Part shown: one piece after another, positions 62,671 to 64,000 of the stretch
Layout of the letters: every line of letters begins with the position of its first letter
How positions within the stretch are numbered: position 1 is the stretch's first letter
Assembly: GCF_900258475.1 (NCBI RefSeq)
Contig: NZ_LT984887.1
Location: 1,188,306 to 1,252,305 of the forward strand
Origin: Anaerococcus sp. Marseille-P3915
GTDB taxonomy: Bacteria; Bacillota; Clostridia; Tissierellales; Peptoniphilaceae
Length of the DNA stretch: 64,000 bases
Direction of reading: 5' to 3'
Position numbers and translations under genes: made by a program
Notes under the pieces: generated by a model
What the model saw: the letters and a program-made list of their open reading frames with translations, nothing else
Told to the model about the DNA's origin: nothing
The model's database searches: none

Positions 62671-62961
62671 TTATTTTATTATATAAAGAATGAACAAAAT
62701 AATACCACCTAATACTAAAGTTATACCTACAGATAAAATAACAGTTTCCAAGCCATCTTCATATGTTATTGGTTTAAAGCTATTATTACCCTTTTTATAA
62801 AAGATTATAGTATCAATAGCAGATATTACCAACACTATCGCAAGAATATACCAAATATTTAAAGAGGCCTGTAGTATATTTATTGAGATGGCAAAACCAA
62901 TAAATAATATAAAGTTGTAGATATAAAGTTGTGATATTGATATATTTTTTGGCTTTTTCAT
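62671..62961 (-). CDS. small membrane protein, candidate immunity protein
   Basis: 96 residues with three or four hydrophobic segments (about 12-30, 33-50, 73-95) and a polar central loop KKGNNSFKPITYEDGLE. I recognise no family. It starts 2 bp after the stop of the secreted two-cysteine protein, without a good ribosome site, suggesting tight translational coupling. The tight coupling and the small membrane-bound design resemble immunity proteins that protect a bacteriocin producer. This is inference. Confidence 0.6.
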   Translation of the reverse strand: MKKPKNISISQLYIYNFILFIGFAISINILQASLNIWYILAIVLVISAIDTIIFYKKGNNSFKPITYEDGLETVILSVGITLVLGGIILFILYIIK

Positions 62962-62963
62962 AA

Positions 62964-63587
62964 TTATTTACCACACTGTTCACTTACCCAAGTCCAGCCT
63001 ACACTATTTACGCCAGCTACTATAGCGAATGCAACAGGACCGCCTACCATTCCGGCAATTGCCGTGTATAAACTACCTATACTAGTTCCTATTAAACCCA
63101 TTACATAAGGACACCAAGCGGCGGGACCCGTTTTATAAGTACTTATATCTGGAGATACATATAAAATTTTATTAAATTCACCGTTATTATCTTTGCCTAC
63201 AATCATTTTAGAACCGTTTTCTTTAATAAATTCCATAGTTTCTGGATTATTATTTATTGAATGCACTCTAATCTCAGAATTAAGATCTTTATTTACTTGA
63301 ATTAATCCTGTAGTAGATTCATCTTTACTATGATAATAAATGAAATCTAAATCTTTAAATGATCTTACATTTGGATCTATAATAAATCCATTTTTCTCCA
63401 ACTCTTTAATTTTATTATTTAAAAAATCACTTTCATTTGTTAATTCTGATAAGTAAGTTTCTTTATGTAATACTACTTCATTTTTAAACTCTTTAGCTTT
63501 AGATGCATAAGCTATGTTTGAAAAAATTGGCAAGCATAATGCGAGTGATAAAAATATTGATACCATCTTCTTTGAAGTCTTGTTCAT
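62964..63587 (-). CDS. secreted bacteriocin-like precursor with two-Cys hydrophobic tail
   Basis: 207 residues. A signal peptide (basic start NKTSKK, hydrophobic 9-24, cleavage likely after AYA at 26-28) is followed by a soluble middle (29-150). The C-terminal 51 residues are hydrophobic, Gly/Ala/Val-rich and bracketed by Cys 159 and Cys 205 (GPAAWCPYVMGLIGT ... SVGWTWVSEQCGK). The plan, a secreted pro-protein with a membrane-active Cys-paired segment, is like the SdpC toxin precursor and other unmodified bacteriocins, though I do not claim homology. AAGGAG upstream. Base use is visibly more AT-rich than the core genes. It pairs with the downstream membrane gene. Confidence 0.6.
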   Translation of the reverse strand: MNKTSKKMVSIFLSLALCLPIFSNIAYASKAKEFKNEVVLHKETYLSELTNESDFLNNKIKELEKNGFIIDPNVRSFKDLDFIYYHSKDESTTGLIQVNKDLNSEIRVHSINNNPETMEFIKENGSKMIVGKDNNGEFNKILYVSPDISTYKTGPAAWCPYVMGLIGTSIGSLYTAIAGMVGGPVAFAIVAGVNSVGWTWVSEQCGK

Positions 63588-63596
63588 ATAAATCTC

Positions 63597-63899
63597 CTTT
63601 TCTTTTATAAATTTTTATTTGATTTTTTATATTCCATTACACAATATTGACAAACTATTAGGTTAATATATTATCACACAATTTTCATTATTTCAATATT
63701 CTGTTACATCAGTCAATTCAATAATGCTGTGTAAAATTTACTAGCACAATATTTACTATTTAGAAGATGTATTGTACTAGTTAGGGTTTCAAATGACCTT
63801 TTTTATACAATTATACAAGCTCTATCTAAAAATCCCCTCTAGATCTAAAAAATAATTTTAATAAAACTAACGAGAGATCTCTAGTAATGACTTATATGG
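63597..63899. other. AT-rich intergenic region with no gene seen
   Basis: Apart from the promoter and the repeats just described, there is a palindrome AGAGATCTCT (63873-63882) and short frames under 25 codons on both strands. I see no RNA gene, terminator or credible coding region. Confidence 0.5.
63668..63696 (-). promoter_or_regulatory. promoter of the bacteriocin-like pair
   Basis: On the minus strand TTGAAA (63696-63691), 17 bp, TAATAT (63673-63668), about 80 bp before the start. An ATTGTGTRAT-like decamer occurs twice (complement at 63673-63682 and 63636-63645), with a related CTAGCACAAT at 63741-63750. These may be regulator sites. Confidence 0.6.
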
Positions 63900-64000
63900 T
63901 TACATAATTGATAATGGCCAACTATCAGATGAACCACAACCCGTATAATTACAAGATAACTCTATTTTGTTACCTGCAAAAATTGACTTTAACTTTTTGA
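63900..64000 (-). CDS. partial CDS, C-terminal end only
   Basis: The minus-strand frame entering from the right edge is open for 32 codons up to a TAA at 63902-63900. The predicted tail reads KKLKSIFAGNKIELSCNYTG, then CGSSDSWPLSIM, with two cysteines five residues apart. The frame may belong to any larger protein, or to a short peptide. It lies on the same strand as the bacteriocin-like gene about 310 bp upstream of it. No family recognised. Confidence 0.4.
   Translation of the reverse strand, partial: KKLKSIFAGNKIELSCNYTGCGSSDSWPLSIM

Noticed and set aside
1-64000. CRISPR arrays, prophage or insertion sequences
   Set aside because: No regularly spaced repeats, transposase, integrase or phage structural genes were seen anywhere in the window.

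Overview
The window is AT-rich DNA with short intergenic gaps, Rho-independent terminators at most operon ends and strong AGGAG-type ribosome binding sites. Gene content (class B sortase, MurJ, an ECF core module, a Bce-type peptide-resistance module, a ferredoxin-rich [FeFe]-hydrogenase-like protein, AsnA, QueH, PotABCD) suggests a fermentative anaerobic Gram-positive of the Firmicutes. My best guess is a Peptoniphilaceae/Tissierellia member such as Anaerococcus; this is inference from gene content and style, not a database match. Most of the window is ordinary chromosomal housekeeping. The two ends (1-500 and about 62600-64000) look accessory.

Layout: 1-500 is a gene-free block with a perfect 28-bp palindrome and a GC-richer cluster of hairpins. 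Then come hisS, a GME-fold-like orphan and a tRNA-Gly/tRNA-Cys pair (501-2761). A transport and resistance stretch follows (2912-12923): a MATE exporter, a BceRS-BceAB-like module, and a MarR-controlled heterodimeric ABC exporter. A MoxR ATPase/VWA pair (12977-15605) converges on murJ and a CydDC-like ABC pair (15668-20694). Next are a two-gene hydrogenase operon (20880-22749) and a complete pstSCAB-phoU-phoBR phosphate operon behind a Pho-box-like repeat (22825-28996). An NCS2 nucleobase permease with an attenuator-like leader and asnA diverge from about 30.6 kb.

A long minus-strand operon (33609-40931) runs rRNA methyltransferase, L,D-transpeptidase, ecfA1-ecfA2-ecfT, truA and two envelope proteins, with recQ following after a terminator. 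Then come a FAD oxidoreductase/hydrolase pair, azlCD, a large HprK/PEPCK-like P-loop protein, a sortase B/Ogg pair, glutaredoxin/HAD genes, ferritin, queH, rplM-rpsI with a structured leader, trkA-trkH, an M20 amidohydrolase, potABCD, and small genes up to an MFS transporter.

The most unusual items are: (1) a secreted 207-residue protein ending in a hydrophobic, glycine-rich, two-cysteine domain, followed 2 nt later by a small membrane protein, which looks like a bacteriocin/immunity pair; (2) a PstS whose two lobes are in circularly permuted order; (3) the hairpin cluster at the left edge; (4) the 578-residue HprK/PEPCK-like protein; and (5) a MoxR-type ATPase with a GKN Walker A motif coupled to a VWA protein.
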